DNA of 64,000 nt from the NCBI GenBank assembly GCA_019022495.1, contig JAFEKR010000041.1, positions 248,001 to 312,000 of the forward strand, written 5' to 3'. Position 1 is the first letter of the stretch. Each line of letters opens with the position of its first letter. Under the pieces are notes generated by a model. That model saw only the letters and a program-made list of their open reading frames with translations, was not told the DNA's origin and ran no database searches. Source of the stretch: Epichloe hybrida. Taxonomy: Eukaryota > Ascomycota > Sordariomycetes > Hypocreales > Clavicipitaceae. A program made the translations under genes and the position numbers. Below, piece by piece: positions 33,892 through 47,720 of this stretch.

Positions 33892-36800
33892 TATTGATTC
33901 CTTCGGATCTTCATCAGTTCAATCGTGGCCAAAGACCGGACCAAATTGTAGGTCTAGCGCAATGCATGCAATGCGATTAGCTACATTAATTCGCCACCCC
34001 CTCTTTTACCTTATATACAGGTTTCGCTTACTTTCCTAGTATCTAGACTTTCCCTCTTTTTTTTCTCTTTCCTTCCTAGCTAATTTAATTAACTATTATT
34101 AACTTTAATTATATAGGATTACCCTTATACTTACATAGGACCTTAGTATAACTAACACTAATTAGTAGTTAACTTTATAACTATAGATAAGCTAGGTATT
34201 ATAAGAAAAGACATTTCTATAGACGCTACTACCACTACCCCTTATTATACTATAATAGTTATTATAATAGAGAGGCATAACTATATAAGTATACTAAAGG
34301 AAGAGACTAGAATCCTAGTTATAGGCTTGTTAGGCTTCTAAGGAATTAATTTATTAACCCTTAGGCTAAGGGATATAACTTTATTATATCTATCTAGGAT
34401 ATTATTATTAATTGTTAATTTCATTATCTATTATAAGAAAACTAACTAACTAACCGAATCTATCGCCGTGAGGTATTTATTTCGAACCTAATGTTAAATA
34501 AACCTTAGCTAAGCTAGCTAATATACCTATAAATTCCCTTTAACACATTACTTTCTAATAAACCTTTAATCTCTCCTTATAAGTATTTACTACTTATTTT
34601 TTACCCCCTTTACTCTTAGTACTATTTACCCTATGCTTATTAGTAAGAGAGAGAGATTACCTCCTTCCCTTCTTTTTATAAAAAATAGGAAGTAGTAATT
34701 TCTATTATTCCCTTATTACTTTTCCTATTATTTTCTAGTTACTTTTAGAACTTCTATTACTTTCTTTATCTCTATTAATTTATTCCTATTACTACTTTTA
34801 CTACTTTTTCTTTTATTTTTCCTGTTTTTATAATCTTCTAATTTTATTAGAGTAATAACGCTCCTAAAATACAAAAGAAAAACCTTATAATAGTAATAGG
34901 TAAATATAGGAGCTTAATTAGTAGTAAAAATAATAAATTAGTAATATTTCTTTTATAGTTAAAGATAGTAAAGGAATCTAGACTTTCTATAAGAGTAAAG
35001 GCTACTAGTAATAGTAAGGCTTTAACTATTACCCTTAAAAGACCCTAAGAGTATAAGTTACCCTTATATCTTTAATAGCTTACTTATAACTTCTCTAGTA
35101 ATTAGAAAGAATTTATTAAGCTAGATCTAGAGACTGCTATATAGCTTAAGCTTAATAACTAGATTATAAGATTTATTAACCTTAGTAAGCATTAAGGTTA
35201 GAGAGATAATAACCTATAGGAATTATTCTAAGAAGATTTTAAAGGCTAGTCTAAAGATACCTTTAAAAGGGCTATAAAGGAAGTTATTAGAGAATTATAT
35301 AATTCTCTATGAGATCATAGCGTTCTTATTAAGCAAGGCCTAGGATATTTAATCCTAGTATCCCTTAAAGAAGTGCTTTATTAAACTTTAATACCTCTTT
35401 AGTTATAGGAGAGATTATAAGAGAGACTATAATCTTCTAAACCCCTAGAGCCTTAATACTAATAGCCCTAATAACTTACCCTAGAAATCCACCTTCCCTA
35501 ACCCTAAAGACTACGTAAACCTTTATAAGAGCCCCTATAATAATTGCTATTAAATTAATAGCTTTATCCTAATAATTATTATTAATAATAACTAGGGGAC
35601 TATTATTTATAATATAATATGCCTTTATAGTAATTCGCCTCTGAAGATTAGATTATAAAGAAAATCTCAGAGCTTATAAAAATATATAAGGATAGTAACT
35701 ACTATAGTAGGAAGCTATATAACTTCTTAACGCTAAAGATTACGCTCTTTAAAAATAAGTATAATAGAATTAACCTTCCTTAAACATATTATTAGAAGGC
35801 TTTCCTTATTATATTAATAAGTAATACTAAATAATACTTCCTTAATTACCTCTTTAGAAATAACTATTCCTATAAAGAGATAATTACTTATATTTATTAA
35901 CACTTTAAGATAAAAAGTAACTAGTAATTCTATTACTACTAATAGAGTAGTATAATATTAAAAAATATAATTAAGAAAAACCCTAATAAAAGTAAGCTTA
36001 ATTACCTTAAGATTATATTATTAACCCTTAAGAAAATCCATAGAGAACTATACCTTACTAAAATAGTAAATACTAAGCTCTATAAGTAAGCCTTAAATAC
36101 TATAGCTAGTGTGCCTAAATATTAGATAGTGGAATATATATACTCCCTAGGCTTTAAAAGTCTTACTAGAGACCTCTATAAGGTAATTACTATTATAAAA
36201 TTAAATAAGAGGTTTTTCTAATACCTTTAGTACTAATAAGAAGACCCTCTAGAGGCTATATTTACTAATTATTAGTATAGATAGTAATTATCCCCCCGCA
36301 GCGGAGGAAGCTATTATAGATAGAGCCCTAGGCTAAGCACTAAGCACTACTTTATATATAGTAAGAGTAGTTACTAGTTCTCTAATTACTTTACTAAAGA
36401 ATATTAAAAGAAAAAGGACTAATAGTAAGCTAGTAAAATATATTATATACCCCCTTTAGAGAAAAGATTCTAGGTATTCCTTACCTCCTATAAAGGGTAG
36501 GATAATAATAAGCCTAATAAAGGCTTAGGTTAGAATTAGGAATTATATCTTTTAGCCTACATAGAAGCTAAAGATAATAATAATATAGAGGAGCTACTAT
36601 TAATAGTATACCTAAGCATTATATAATTCTTTTACTCTAGATTATAGACTAACTATAACGCTACTAAAATTAATATTCTTATGACCCTAAATAATCAAGC
36701 TTTCTAACACATATTCCTTAGGTAGGAGCTCTATAAGCCATAAGAGTGTAATAAAGGCTTAATTTACTATATCTCTAAAAAATACTATTTTAAAGAGGTC

Positions 36801-39800
36801 TTTAAAGAGATTATACCTAATACTAGTGCTATAGGAAAGTTAACTATAGGAGAGGCATAAGTAAAGGCTTTATTAAGATTAATGCCTTTATTAAAGGTAA
36901 CCCCCTATAAACCCTAAATTATTATATTTAGCGCTAGATTAGTAGTTATAAGAGAAATCCTTTATATGCCTATAGAACTTAGAGAGCTTAAATTCTATAT
37001 TCTTAATATAGCTACCCCCTTTCTCTTCTTAATTACTAATATAGATAAAATATAAGTTAAGATTAATAACCTTACTAATATACTTATCTAAGGTAATAAG
37101 ACTATACCTATTATGTAATAATAGGGCTATCCTTAGTAGTTACTAGAGGCAAGAGAAATAGTTACCTTCTACCTTTTAGAAGGAGATATCTATTAATTAG
37201 ATTATTAACTTAGTTACCTTTCTATTTAATAACTTATAAAGATCCTTTACTAAGCTAGTTATAAAGTTAAACGCTAGGCAATTAAGGAATTAACTAAAGT
37301 CTACTACTATTACTAGATATATAGAAAGGCCCCTAGTTAATTTAAGTTTATAATTAAAGATAACTATAAATTTAACTAGAAGATTATTATTAATATTATG
37401 TAGATTAATAGCTAACTAGTACTTTATATTATTAATTTAGTAATATTATTCTAGGTAGCCTAATTTCTTAATCTAAGGAAGTAAAAAGCTTAAGATATCT
37501 AGGATACTATCTGCGAATGTTAGATTAACACTTATCTTAGACCTCTAGAATGGATTATATATAATGCTAGTAATAACTTTACTTTTACTAAGTTTAAGTA
37601 CTATACTTAACTAATATTAATTAAGACGAATAAGATACTAATTAAAGCCTATAATAGTATTAGAAAGGTTAAGAGATATTATAGACCTCTACGCTAAGCT
37701 TATAATATTATTATAGACTTAATTAGGATAGAACTTACGCTAGAGTAATGCCTTTAAATAGCTATTAAAGTAATTAATAACTCTATAGGCCTAAATAGTA
37801 TTATCCTAACCCTACTAGTCTTTAGAGGCTACCTATAAATAATAAATAAGTTACTACTAAGTATCTTTATTATTTAATATACTAAAGTAATTTATAAAGC
37901 TACTAATAAAGTCTACTACTATCTAGCTTTATAGTAGGTCTATAATACCCTTAAAGTCTAGAATAGCCCTAATATAGTACCATATATTAGCTACCCCTAT
38001 AGGCTAATATATATATATAAAGAGAGAAGGGTAACTAGTATAGCCCTTATAAGCTACTTACTACTAATAGAGAGACCTATATAGTTAATATGCCTTATAG
38101 CCTAGCGAAGTTCCGCTCTATAGTAATAAAGCCTTATTATAAAGACTTATATATTATAGAGGGACTAGAGTAGTAAGAGATAGAGCCTAATAATATAAAG
38201 GAAGAAGTAACTATATAACTAACTACTACTACTAGAAGAGATTCCCTAATAAAAGAAAGTAAAGAGCTATAGGCACTAGCTAAGAGAAAATAAGGGAGAC
38301 TAAGAAAGGCCCTTATAGTCTAATTTATAAGCGTAAAAGAGTCTAAAAAAAAGTCTTATAAAGCCTAGAAGGCCCTAAAGGGAAGCTATTAAGTTAAAGA
38401 CTTACTACCTTACCCTAAAGGAATAAAAGTAAGGAAAAGAAAACCTTATAGCCCTAAGAAAAATATTAGCCTAATTTAGCTTTATATACTTATAAATAAA
38501 GATTAGGAGGAGGCCTTTATTTAAGAAGCTATAGCTAGAGGGATGCTAAATATAGTATTCCTTATAGTAAAGGAAAAGGCTAATTAAAACCTTACTCTTT
38601 AACTCCGCTAAGAAAGGAAGATTATAACCCTAGGAAAACCCTTTAAGTAATCTAATTAAGCTAAGATTAACGCTTTATAAGCTTATAATATATTTAAATT
38701 TATTAAGTATAACTTAGCGAAGCATAGAGGTTATAGAATCTTTAATTCTTATATAGTTAGAGAGATTAAAGGTAAAGGAATAGACTTACTATATAAGAAA
38801 TCCTACCTTATTATATAAGGCTATAATAACAAAGGAAAGGAATTTATCCTAATGTAATTACTAACGATTTAACGAGCAAGCTAATAACTTATTATAGCTA
38901 TTGCTTTATTATTAAGAAAAAGAGGTATTTACCTTTGGATTTACGATATTACATAAGCCTATACTTAATCGCACATAGTGCTAACAAGGCTAATTATTAT
39001 AAGATTACCGAAGTAAATTACATATCTCTTTCTAGAAGGGACTATAATTAAATTAATTAAACCTCTTTATGGGATTACAGAGGCTAGAACCTACTAGTAG
39101 GTAACGTACTTCCGTTACTATAAGGATAACCTTAATATAATAACCTTAACCTATAATCCCTGCTTGTTAATTATAGCCCTAAATAATAAGAATCTCTTTA
39201 GTATTATTAGAATGCAAACCAATGATATATTAGGCCTAAGTAATAATAACTTCTTTTAAAAAGAAAAGAAAGAGCTCTAGAAGGCTAATTTTATAGCTAA
39301 AGAAAAGTAATAATTAACCGCTAAGAATCCCCTTATCTTTAATAGTTATATCTTAACCTAGAACACTAATAACTTGCTAATATTAACCTAGAAAGGCTAG
39401 AGTTAGAAGATTAAGGAAGTTAATCCTTAATCCCTAATAGTAAAGCAAGACTATATAGAATAATAAGCCTAAGGAAGCTATATTATAACTATATATTAAC
39501 TAGAAGCTTCCTATAACCTATTAATTATAGCTTAATACTAAGAACCCTTAGGGGAAGATATTATATACCTTAATAAACACCTTAAGTAGTAGATTAAGAA
39601 TTAATAACGTAAACTATAATACATTCCTTTAGTTCTTAAGGAGGCGAAGCTCTTTATGTTTATAGATAGATTGCTTGCTAATAACAAGGATCTAAGCTTA
39701 TAGATTAAATATGTGATTATGATTAGCAATAAGATAATATAAGATAATAATACCTTTATTATAAAAGGTAATATTATTATGTATAGCTTAATAAAGAGCA

Positions 39801-40632
39801 AGAGAGTTACTTATAGCGCGCTTACCTCCGAGTTATATAGTATGGTTTAAGGCGTAGATATTGCTTACGTGATTTCCATAACTTTACATTAGATTATAGA
39901 TTAATTAAAGATACCTTAAATTCCTATGATTCTCTATACTAATTCTTTTTTATTATATAAATATCTTATAAAGCTAGGAACTATAAAGGAGAAGAGACTA
40001 ATAATTAATATTATAGCTCTTTATTAATTATATAAGAGGCATAAGATCTACGAAGTTAGGTGGATTAATGGTAATAATAATCCGGCGAATATAATAACAA
40101 AAGCATTACTAAATTTATTACTTTCCTCTTTAATTAATTCAAATGAATTAATAATTTGTGTTAAAGGATAGGTAAAGAGACCTATGATATTAGGAGACGG
40201 GAGCTTAGGCAAGGACTAATAGATTAATTCAATTAACTAATGCCGTAATAGCTAATTAAAGCAGCGGATTCCTATTAAGGAATTTACTTATGTATACTTT
40301 CCTTTAATTTGCTTTTTATTGCGTTTTTAAGCTCTTTAGCTATAAAGGAAAAAGAGAGACTACTAGTGTTAATTCCTTTAGATCTTCATTAGTTTAATTA
40401 TAGCTAAAGACTAGACTAAATTATAGGTCTAGCGCGATGCATGTAATGCGATTAGCTATATTAATTTGCTACCCCCTCTTTTGCCCTATATACGGGTTTT
40501 GCCTACTTTCCTAGTATCTAGACTTTCCCTCTCTTTTTCCTCTTTCCTTCCTAGCTAATTCAATTAACTATCATCGACTTCAATCATACGGGATTACCCT
40601 TATACCTGCGCAGGACCTTGGTGTAACCAACA
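33892..40632 (+). mobile_element. Full-length Ty1/copia retrotransposon, RIP-inactivated
   Basis: The LTRs are 33892-34157 and 40367-40632 (266 bp each), with the 5-bp target duplication AATTC at 33887-33891 and 40633-40637. The 3' LTR begins TGTTAATTCC and ends ACCAACA, and is preceded by the polypurine tract AAGGAAAAAGAGAGAC. In the interior the plus strand shows decayed copia reverse transcriptase sequence (MQTNDILGLSNNNF near 39210), RNase H (KLFMFIDRLLANNKDL near 39650) and the C-terminal EVRWINGNNNPANIITKA (near 40060). Upstream parts, 34.2-38.6 kb, are presumably gag and integrase but too eroded to align by eye. Stops are frequent and no frame is intact. Confidence 0.88.
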
Positions 40633-41870
40633 AATTCCTAACCTAGGATAATCCCCTTATGTTTAATAAAGGCATTATTACGCTAGAGAATAATACTATT
40701 AAGATATAGTAAAAGAGATAAAGTAATAAGTTACAATTAGTTTTAATAATTAATTTAAAGCGTAAATATATTAAGTAAAGGGCCTAAGGCGCTTATATTA
40801 CCTTAATATACTAACTAGAGGCTTACTTTCATTTATTTATTACTATATAGCACTAAGAGCTAACCCTAGAGGATATAAAAGCCCTTAATTACTACCTAAA
40901 GTAGTAGATAGATTACCTAGAAAGAGGCCTAATATTTATCCTAATTAACCTTAAGAAAGTAAAGCTCTTTACCTTTATAGATAGATTATTTACTAATAAC
41001 TAGGACCTATTCTCCTAACTAGGATATATACTTATCCTAGCTAATAAGGACTACACTAATAGTAAGTTTACTATTAAAGGTAATATTATACACTTTAGCT
41101 TAATAAAGAGTAAAAGAGTTATATAAAGTATGCTTACCTTAGAGGTTTATAGTATAGTAGCTAGTGTTAATATAGCTTATATAATTATAATAACCTTAAA
41201 CCTAGTTACTAAATAACTAAAGCTCCTAAAGATCCTAGTTATTATATATATAGATTTATACTTCTTATATAAGTGCCTTATTAAGCTTAGTATAATAAAA
41301 GAGAAACACCTAATAATTAATATTATAGCTTTTTAATAATTATATAAATGCTAAGAACTTTATAAGATCTAATAGATTAATAAGGAGAATAACCTAGCTA
41401 ATACCTTTATAAAGGTATTACTTAATAAGGCCATTAAAAGCTTTATCTTAACTAACTAGATAACTATTTAGATAGAGGGATAGGTTACCTATATATAATA
41501 TATATATAGTAAGAGGAAAGGTAATTCTCTAGGAGAGTAGCTATAGGGATAAGATAGTAATATATAAGGGATTTATACTCTTATAGTTAATATCCCTAGT
41601 AGCTATAGCTATACTAGCTTACTAGGCCCTCCTAGTAAACTATAGAAATTAGTAATAGTATGTAGGAGAAGGAAGGTGTTATATTAGAAAGGGGAAGACA
41701 TTATGTACATGCTATAGCGTGGGATATATATTATTTTAAGGAAAGAAAGGATTTAGAAGGGATTTACTTATCCTTATATAGGCTTATAGGCTAAGCAAGA
41801 TTATTATTTCCCTTTTATTAGCTACTATATACTAAGATAGGCTATAAGTTCTTTTCCTTATATCCCCTAT

Positions 41871-42480
41871 TGTTGGTATCTACAGGATACCATTAACCTA
41901 CGCGTAAGGTTTTCAGGGTAAACTAAAGTACACGTAATTATTATATATTCTAGTCTATCTTAGTAAGCAAAAGAGGGATTAAATAGAAGTAAAGAGAGTG
42001 TGCTATTTATTATAGGAAAAGGGGCCTTAATTAGGGTTACTAGCGAAGAGGCCACATATGCTAATACTAACCACGGCGCGGTTAGGGCAGATATGTAGGT
42101 TCGCAATACAACGCGCCTAGCTAATCAGAGGCGCGTAGCCTTATTAATATTATACTTATTCTAACACTAGAAACTCTCTCTTTTTAATATAACTATTAAC
42201 GTATAATATTAATAAGATAATTAAAAAAGAATTAATAAATAAGTAGGATTAAATAATTATAGATAATATTATAAGAAAAGAGTAGGGGAAAGGGGCGTAA
42301 TAAAAGATAATATTTAATCTATAAGCCTATATAAGGATAAGTCAGCCTAATCTTAATACCTTTATATATTTATATATTATTTACGCTAGTTAGCTTTATA
42401 GATAGCTATCACTAGTACTCCTACTACTAAGTCAAAAGGGAAAACCCTATACTAGGAAGAAAAACCCCCTTATGTCTATT
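41871..42480 (-). mobile_element. Diverged copia LTR with adjoining polypurine tract and 3' sequence
   Basis: The sequence 41871-42166 (TGTTGGTATC...TTCTAACA) has the same ends as the LTR at 29835-30124. It is followed at 42167-42200 by the same CTAGAAACTCTCTCTTTTTAA stretch, which is a polypurine tract on the minus strand. Up to about 42400 it resembles the region at 32030-32170 (CTATAAGCCTATATAAG). It is therefore the 3' end of another minus-strand copy. The plus-strand arm ending at 41868 abuts it directly. Confidence 0.6.
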
Positions 42481-42499
42481 TACAGGCTGGCGCCAGCCC

Positions 42500-45400
42500 T
42501 GTGATAGGTCTGCGCTGCTTAGTATGTTTCCTGTTGTAAGTGTTTATTACTAGCTTATACTAGCCTTATCCTATTAAAAAGAAAAGAAAGGAAAAATATA
42601 TAGAATAAGTGTTTATAAGCCCCTTCTAGTCCTATTCTAGTGTAATAACATGCTTATCCTAAGTCTCTTTACTTTAGGCTAGGGTAAAGTAAATCTAGAT
42701 TTATAGTATTAATTCACTTCTTATTTACTCTTATGCTAACTCTTCTATAGCCTTACTTTTTAGCTATCTCTAGCTTGCCTTTACCTTATATGTCTAGTAA
42801 AGTCTAAGCACCTAGTTTTATTTAATTAGTATAGGGGGAGGGTAGTTATAGCCCTAGACTAGGTTAGTCCTAGGTTAAGATTACTTATGTGTTATTAGAT
42901 TTATTAATCGCGTTATGCTTTATTTTTAAGCAAGTTATTTAAATTAGCCCCCCCCCCTTTATAAGTATAAAAAAGAGCTCTCCCCCCCTTAGGTCCTAGT
43001 CTCTTTCTTCTCTTTATATTAAACTTCCTATAGGTTTTTCTTTTCTTTCTAGCTATTTAAGGCTATCCTAAGCTAGGGTTAGGTTATTTACTAACGTTTA
43101 CTATAAATTTAAACTAAATCTAGTATAATAGCGCTAAATACTATAAGTACTTTAGTGTTACTACTTATCTAGCTTTAATTTACCTAGGAATCCTATAAGT
43201 ATAAGAACTTCCTAAGGAAGTCTATAACTAAGAAGTAATACATATAGGTTATAAAGAAGGGTCTATCTATAAGTTATATTTACCTTTACTCTAGCCCTAG
43301 TCCATTACTAATTTGCTTTAGCTTAGTAAACTAAGAGAAGTCTAATATATTTCCTATAAATTTTATTTAGTTTAGGACCTTAAGTATTAGTGCTATCTTA
43401 TTATTAGTAAGTTAGTCCTGCTCTAGCTTAGTAATAGGGCTAAGTTGCTAAATAGGGGCGGCTACTAACGCGTGTTTTAACTATTAGGTTTAGAACTATT
43501 AATACCACTAGGTAATAATTGCCCTTACTCTAGCTTAGTTCTATGTCTAATCTACTATTTAGCTAAATTTATCTAGTAATTAAAATAAGCACTAGTAGTT
43601 AGTTAAGACCTAGGCTTCTATAGCTAATAGGGGTAAGGTAAGTCTACTCTAGCTTAGTAGTAGGTCTATTCTAGCTCTAATATCTTCCTTAATAAACCCT
43701 AGAAAGCTTCTAGGACTAGGTTAAGAAGCTTTATGCTAGTAATTAGGTAAAGAAAAAATAAAGCGCCTTAGTAGTAAGCCTAGACTAGGCTAGTTTCTCT
43801 AAGGAATAATATACTAAGCTTATCTTTTAGCTTACACGCCTTAATGTGTATATAGCGAAGATAAACTATCTCTTACTTACTATTATACTTACAAAAAGTT
43901 ATAACTAGGTAGCTATAGGTGTAATTCCTATCCTAGAGAAAGAATAAGGTAGTAGCTTAATTTTAATTTAGAGTAAGGGTAGTAATAGGCTAGTAGGACT
44001 TATAATACCTAGAGTTTATAGTTAAAATTAATCTAATAATAGTTCTAGACCTAAGTGTTCTTTATTATAATTATAAGTTATAAAATTAGTCCCTTCCCTA
44101 GCTTACCTCTATAACTATACTATCTATTCTATCCCTTATACTAGATTTATAATTAGGAGGTTTTCTATTTATTAATAGAGTTAGCCTAGGTCTAGTAGTA
44201 TTCTAAGCTATCTTATAGCTAGCTCTTATACTAATAAGTAATATTAGAGTTATCTTATGCTAAGGAACTATTGAGCTAAATGTTTTGCTCTTTAGGGTTT
44301 ATTTAGGGCTAGCCTTGCCTCCTATATGTTAGCAGGCTATTACTACTAAGGTCGCCTGTAGTTATACTTGCTATAATTAACTAGTATATAGTATTAGTCT
44401 TTTATAGCTTAACTATAGCTATATAAAGGTAAAATCACCCTAGGAACTTTTCTTTAGAATAGAAACTTATTTAAGCCTATCTTTCCTATATATAGTTAAA
44501 TAATTATTAAAGAGATATGCTTATCTATATTAGTATAGAATTCCTAGATTTCCTTTAGGTTATAAAAGGGTGGTTAGTCTTTAGTTAGTTCTTTAATATA
44601 TTTACTCTAGGCTAGCCTCTCCTTATTATACTAGTCCTCCTAATATTTCTTCTATTCCTTATCTAGGTCTATATCTAGCTTATTATTAATAGGTAGGGGT
44701 CTTCTCCTATAGTATAGTACTATTCTAACTAAGTTAGCTATAGCTTAGATTATCCTTACTATCCTACTATTAATAATTCTATTTTTAAACCCTTGCTTTA
44801 TTTTACTTAGGTAAAGGTTAAGGGGGGGGACACAGGTCTTAACCTCTAGTTATACAATAGGTGTAGCCTTAAACGCCCTTATAATAATCTAGAGGTAAGC
44901 TAATTAATTTACTATAAAGCTTTTTACTACTTCTCTTAGTTTTCCTCCCTTCTTAGTAAGGGTATAGTAAGCGCTTACTCTATAGGTAAGGATAGGCTAG
45001 ACTACTTATATATATAGGAGTCTAGTATCTCTAAAGCTATATCCCTAGGCTAATACTACTAGCTTAGAGAGTATAAGCTACTACTAGGCTAACTTACCCC
45101 TAAGGATATTTCTATAAGCACTCTAGTTAAGTTTTCTATTAACCTATACTCCTAGAAATCTATATAATTCTATAAGCACTATTTCCTTTACTTTAAGTTA
45201 GACTCTAGCCTAGGGAGGTCTATAGGACTTACTAAAGTATATAAGTTTAGTTTTAGCTAGGTTAAACTTAACTTTTACTTACTTTATCTATTTCTTATAG
45301 ATTTTTTATATAGCTTTAAGTCTCCTTTAGGTCTATACTATATTCTTACTAAAGGCTACTATATTTATATTATTTACAAATCCTATAGCTACTATACCTA

Positions 45401-46700
45401 GAATAGCCTAGAGGTAAATATAAAGCTTTACTAAGTAAAGTAAGAAGAGAATTAGGAAGAGGGGTAAACCTTATAAGGTGCTAGCCTTAATTATAAATAG
45501 TCTAGAAAGTCCTTTATTAAAGCTAAGCTAGCTTATTCTATTTATAAGGAAGCTTTATATTACTACTATTAGCTATTATAGGACTCCTATCTTTATAAAT
45601 AAGTGTATTAGGTATAGGTAGCTAACTCTATTAAATACTAAAGATATATTTATTTATACTAGTAAGGTAATACTACCCCTTCCTTAGGCCTCCCTAACGT
45701 ATTTAATAAGGACTCTTATTATAGTTTCTATTAATTTATTTATCCTATTACCTATTTAGAGTTTAGGGAGTAGCCCCTTTACCTTAGTAAAGGCTATAAG
45801 TTACTTTACTATTACTACTTCTATAATCTTTCCTACTATATTAAGTAGTAAGATTAGTCTTTATATATTAGCTCTCCTTATTTCCTTAGTGGTTTTACTA
45901 GGTTTCCTAATTATTACTACCCTTATAGTTTAGAAGCAAGCTAGGAAGTATCCTATTTCTAGGACTATATTTAGGAGCCTAGCTATAGTATCTTTAGCTA
46001 GGTTATTATAGGCTTTAATAAGGCCTACTAGGAGTTTATTATCTCCTAGCGCCTTCTAGCTAGCTATATTTACTAGGATATTATTAATCTTCTCTTACCT
46101 AAATTATTCTTTATTTAGTAATAGTGTGTTTTCTAGCTCTAGGAAGGAGAGGTCTAGTATATATAAGAGGTCCGCTATTAGCTTAGGGAAAAATCTTTAT
46201 GCTAGTACGCTAGCCTTATTATTATATATAGTGGCTAGGTTAGGGTTGTTTTTGCTTTTTTCTAGCTTAGGGAGTCTAGGGAGCTCTAGGAGGGCCTAGC
46301 TTTAAAGCTAGGCCTATCTCTTAAGCCTTTAGACCCCTTTATCTTTTTCCTATATATTAGCCTTTTATAATACCTCCCTCTATATATTTCTTTTCTCTTC
46401 CCTTATAATATATTCTTAGTCCTTATTTGCCTTAGTATAGGCTTACTAGTTTGCGTTAGTCCTCTAGTATCTCTATTATCTCTTAGCTTACTTTACTTTA
46501 CTAATCACTCTTAGGCTTTCCTTAACTACTATACCTCTAGGCTAGGGAGTCCTGAGGCCTTCTTTAGGACTACCTTATTTGTAATCTATTATAGGCTTAT
46601 AATAAGCTATATTATATAGTTATCTATTCCCTCTTTATTACATAGGTCTAGCGCGTTTTTAGGCTAGAGTTTAATCGTAGCCTTTGCCTTTACATGTAGT
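42500..46700 (-). mobile_element. LINE-like (Tad1-type) retrotransposon remnant
   Basis: On the minus strand the region 46120-45180 reads as a decayed non-LTR reverse transcriptase. KALGDNKLLVGLIKAYNN (near 46050) corresponds to the usual KAPGPDGI...LK segment, and GFVNNINIVAFSKN (near 45370) to the GFADDTNLLA active site, with the Asp pair turned to Asn by G-to-A change. It continues with VKVKFNLAKTKLIYFS (near 45240). Further on, PANI-EARLALNKP (near 44300) fits the linker before the C-terminal region. Outer limits are uncertain. A GC-rich palindrome GGCTGGCGCCAGCC at about 42493-42506 marks the low-coordinate side. Confidence 0.7.
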
Positions 46701-47720
46701 TAGTTTATAGCTCCCTATATATATTGTGTGCCTTAAGATACGCGCCTAAAAACGCGATTACGATGATAAGTGCTAAGGCTCAAGGATGGGGATATTATAA
46801 CAAGGGGATGACAATATTAGTCATCTTAGCAAGAGGATTAATTAATCTATAAAGGGACCATATATAGCTAGATTTTACGAGAGCTACTACGCACCACTAA
46901 ATTCTTACTTTTGCCCTACCCTTTTACTTTAGCTAATATTAATAGCTTTGGCTAATATTAACTCTTGCTTTGGCTAATATTAGATCTAATATTGTGAAAT
47001 ATGTATTAAGAAGAACCCCCCCTCCCTTCTCTAATTCAAACGCCGCTTCTAATCTAACAGACTATTTAATCTAGGATATCTCTATATAATAAGATAGTCC
47101 TAGCTGTTATTGTGATTAATATTTTGTCGGGGCAAAACAACCACCCCAAAACAACGGAAAAGAGGGATCTGACGATAATGATGATGCCGATGAAGATGAC
47201 GAAATTGACGAAATTGACGGTATTGACGAATTCAACGATATCAGAAATTGAACCTAGATATCGGGATCTAGGTCTGCGATATTTGCGATCCATCGCGAGG
47301 ATCGAAGCTAGGAAAAGCTGCCTAGCTAGGCAGCTAGATAATCTCAAATAATCTCAAATAATCTCAAATAAGCTCATATTCATCTTAGGAAAACACAGGT
47401 AAAATCTCGATTTGAACAATCCAAGCCAAAGGCAACAAAGGGAGAGTTGATTTTCTATGAAAAGGGAGGGAATCTAGGGCTTTTATCTAGCTAGGGGGTC
47501 AGGGGCTAGGCCGGATCCAATGTGGTTGAATTGATCCGACAATCCGATAGATCCGAGGTCGAAGGGGCTAGAGGTCTCGAGGGATCCGATAGATCCGAGG
47601 TCCAAGGGGCTAGAGGTCTCGAGGGATCCGATAGATCCGAGGTCCAAGGGGCTAGAGGTCTTGTGAGAGAGGTCTCTAGGGGTCATATTCCTAGCCACAC
47701 AATATTATTAAGTTGATCAA
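46700..47720. other. Less decayed island with acidic reading frame and 42-bp repeats
   Basis: CpG and CpA are retained here. A plus-strand stretch at about 47125-47250 reads between stops as an acidic peptide tail (SDDNDDADEDDEIDEIDGID), ending at a TGA. I do not recognise the protein, and it may be the end of a dead transposon gene. A TAATCTCAAA decamer is repeated at about 47338-47368. A 42-bp tandem repeat follows at 47541-47661. No other feature could be named. Confidence 0.45.
47541..47661. repeat. 42-bp tandem repeat, three units
   Basis: Units start at 47541, 47583 and 47625, the last truncated after 37 bp. The core is ATCCGATAGATCCGAGGTC followed by AAGGGGCTAGAGGTCT. Copies are nearly identical and CpG-containing, so they are younger than, or were spared by, the mutation process around them. 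Confidence 0.92.

Larger units (their letters stand above)
32082..41868. repeat. 1.3-kb inverted repeat interrupted by two later insertions
   Basis: The left arm 32082-33722 and the right arm 33774-33891 plus 40638-41868 are reverse complements of each other, with a spacer of about 50 bp at 33723-33773. For example AAGGGATATAAGGAAAAGAA near 32086 pairs with TTCTTTTCCTTATATCCCC near 41850. The left arm carries the SINE-like insert and the right arm the full-length copia. Without the insertions the arms are about 1335 and 1349 bp. Both arms are copia RNase H and 3' sequence. Confidence 0.8.

Noticed and set aside
39601..39801. 66-codon frame on the minus strand inside the copia element
   Set aside because: It is the antisense of the decayed RNase H region and has low-complexity composition.
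47066..47351. Frames of 93 and 79 codons on opposite strands
   Set aside because: No similarity recognised. The more plausible signal is the end of an acidic frame in another phase, described as part of the island.
47483..47716. Frames on both strands with repeated peptide units
   Set aside because: They are translations of the 42-bp tandem repeat. A length divisible by three keeps any frame open.
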